This document shows, piece after piece, positions 63,479-64,000 of a stretch of DNA of 64,000 nucleotides. Source of the DNA: Sternotherus odoratus (taxonomy: Eukaryota > Chordata > Testudines > Kinosternidae). Each line of letters begins with the position of its first letter. Position 1 is the stretch's first letter. Under the pieces are notes generated by a model. The model saw nothing but the letters and a program-made list of their open reading frames with translations, ran no database searches and was not told where the DNA came from. The position numbers were made by a program, and so were the translations under genes. The stretch lies in NCBI GenBank assembly GCA_032164245.1, contig JAVMKO010000206.1, forward strand, positions 310,001 to 374,000, read 5' to 3'.

Positions 63479-64000
63479 GTGAGGGGCGGGGCGGCGGGCT
63501 AGTCTCCCAGGAGGAGTATACCTTGGGTGGTGTGTGTGTTTACGTGTACCCGGACTGGTTGGGTGTGTGTACCTGGAGAAGGGTGTACCCGGGGTGGCGT
63601 GTGTGTTTATATGTACCGGGGCTGGGCAGGTGGGTGTACCTGGGGATGGGTGTACCTGGGGATGGGTGTACCCGGGGTGGCGTGTGTGTTTATATGTACC
63701 GGGGCTGGGCAGGTGGGTGTATCTGGGGATGGTGTACCCGGGGTGGCGTGTGTGTTTATATGTACCGGGGCTGGGGGGGCGGGTGTACCTGGGGACGGGT
63801 GTACCCGGGGTGGGGTGTGTGTGTGTGTGTTTACACATGCTGGGTGTACACAGGCTCGGTGTGTGTTTGTGTGTACTTGGAGGGATGTGGGGTTGACTGA
63901 GGAGATCCTAACTCACGGGGTGTGATGCTGGGCTAGATGGGTACGTTGTTCAGATCTGTGGGGGGGGGGTGGGGTGAGGGGGACCCCAACTGGATGTTGC

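Larger units (their letters stand above)
58390..64000. repeat. Near-identical tandem duplication, about 3.2-3.35 kb
   Basis: The stretch from about 58565 to 60650 recurs from about 61740 to the window end with almost no substitutions; differences are mainly minisatellite unit counts and a few single bases. The second copy is cut by the window edge. Confidence 0.85.

Overview
The window looks like nuclear DNA of a sauropsid, most likely a turtle. The evidence is CR1 LINE tails, MIR-type CORE-SINEs, PIF/Harbinger relics with a Myb/SANT-like ORF, many hAT elements with clean 8-bp target-site duplications, and a KRAB zinc-finger gene with vertebrate exon structure. There is no bacterial-style gene organisation. 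Most long open frames in the minisatellites are low-complexity artefacts, and I do not report them as genes.

Layout. 1-15.7 kb holds dispersed tRNA genes (Val, Ser, Thr) and transposons, including a 3.2-kb hAT element that split an Arg-type tRNA sequence. 15.9-29.0 kb is a KRAB-C2H2 zinc-finger gene: CpG-rich promoter near 16.6 kb, a start exon, KRAB-A, KRAB-B and an eight-finger exon, joined by six canonical splice sites into a 427-codon frame. Its KRAB A-B intron carries a nest: a decayed hAT transposon contains an LTR, which contains a younger hAT with a large minisatellite. 29.1-35.8 kb is transposon relics (nested hATs, a Harbinger-linked Myb-like pseudogene, a broken endogenous retrovirus). 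35.8-49.3 kb holds further tRNA loci (Met, Asn, Glu and several pseudogenes), duplicated tRNA-Ser blocks, and an inverted duplication of a zinc-finger-type promoter.

50.5-57.1 kb starts with another copy of that promoter module. Downstream lie an ATG exon, duplicated coiled-coil cassettes and a terminal exon with a poly(A) signal. All phases agree and give a possible small gene of about 173 codons. 57.9-64 kb is a tandemly duplicated, shuffled block with exons I recognise as centrobin (CNTROB), separated by 60-bp minisatellites present in both orientations.

Three themes stand out. Promoter modules of KRAB zinc-finger genes have been copied at least four times. tRNA genes have spread as blocks with their flanks. 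Three hAT elements with intact ends and target-site duplications carry minisatellite arrays as their main internal content. All assignments come from reading the sequence and recalled family knowledge; no database search was run.
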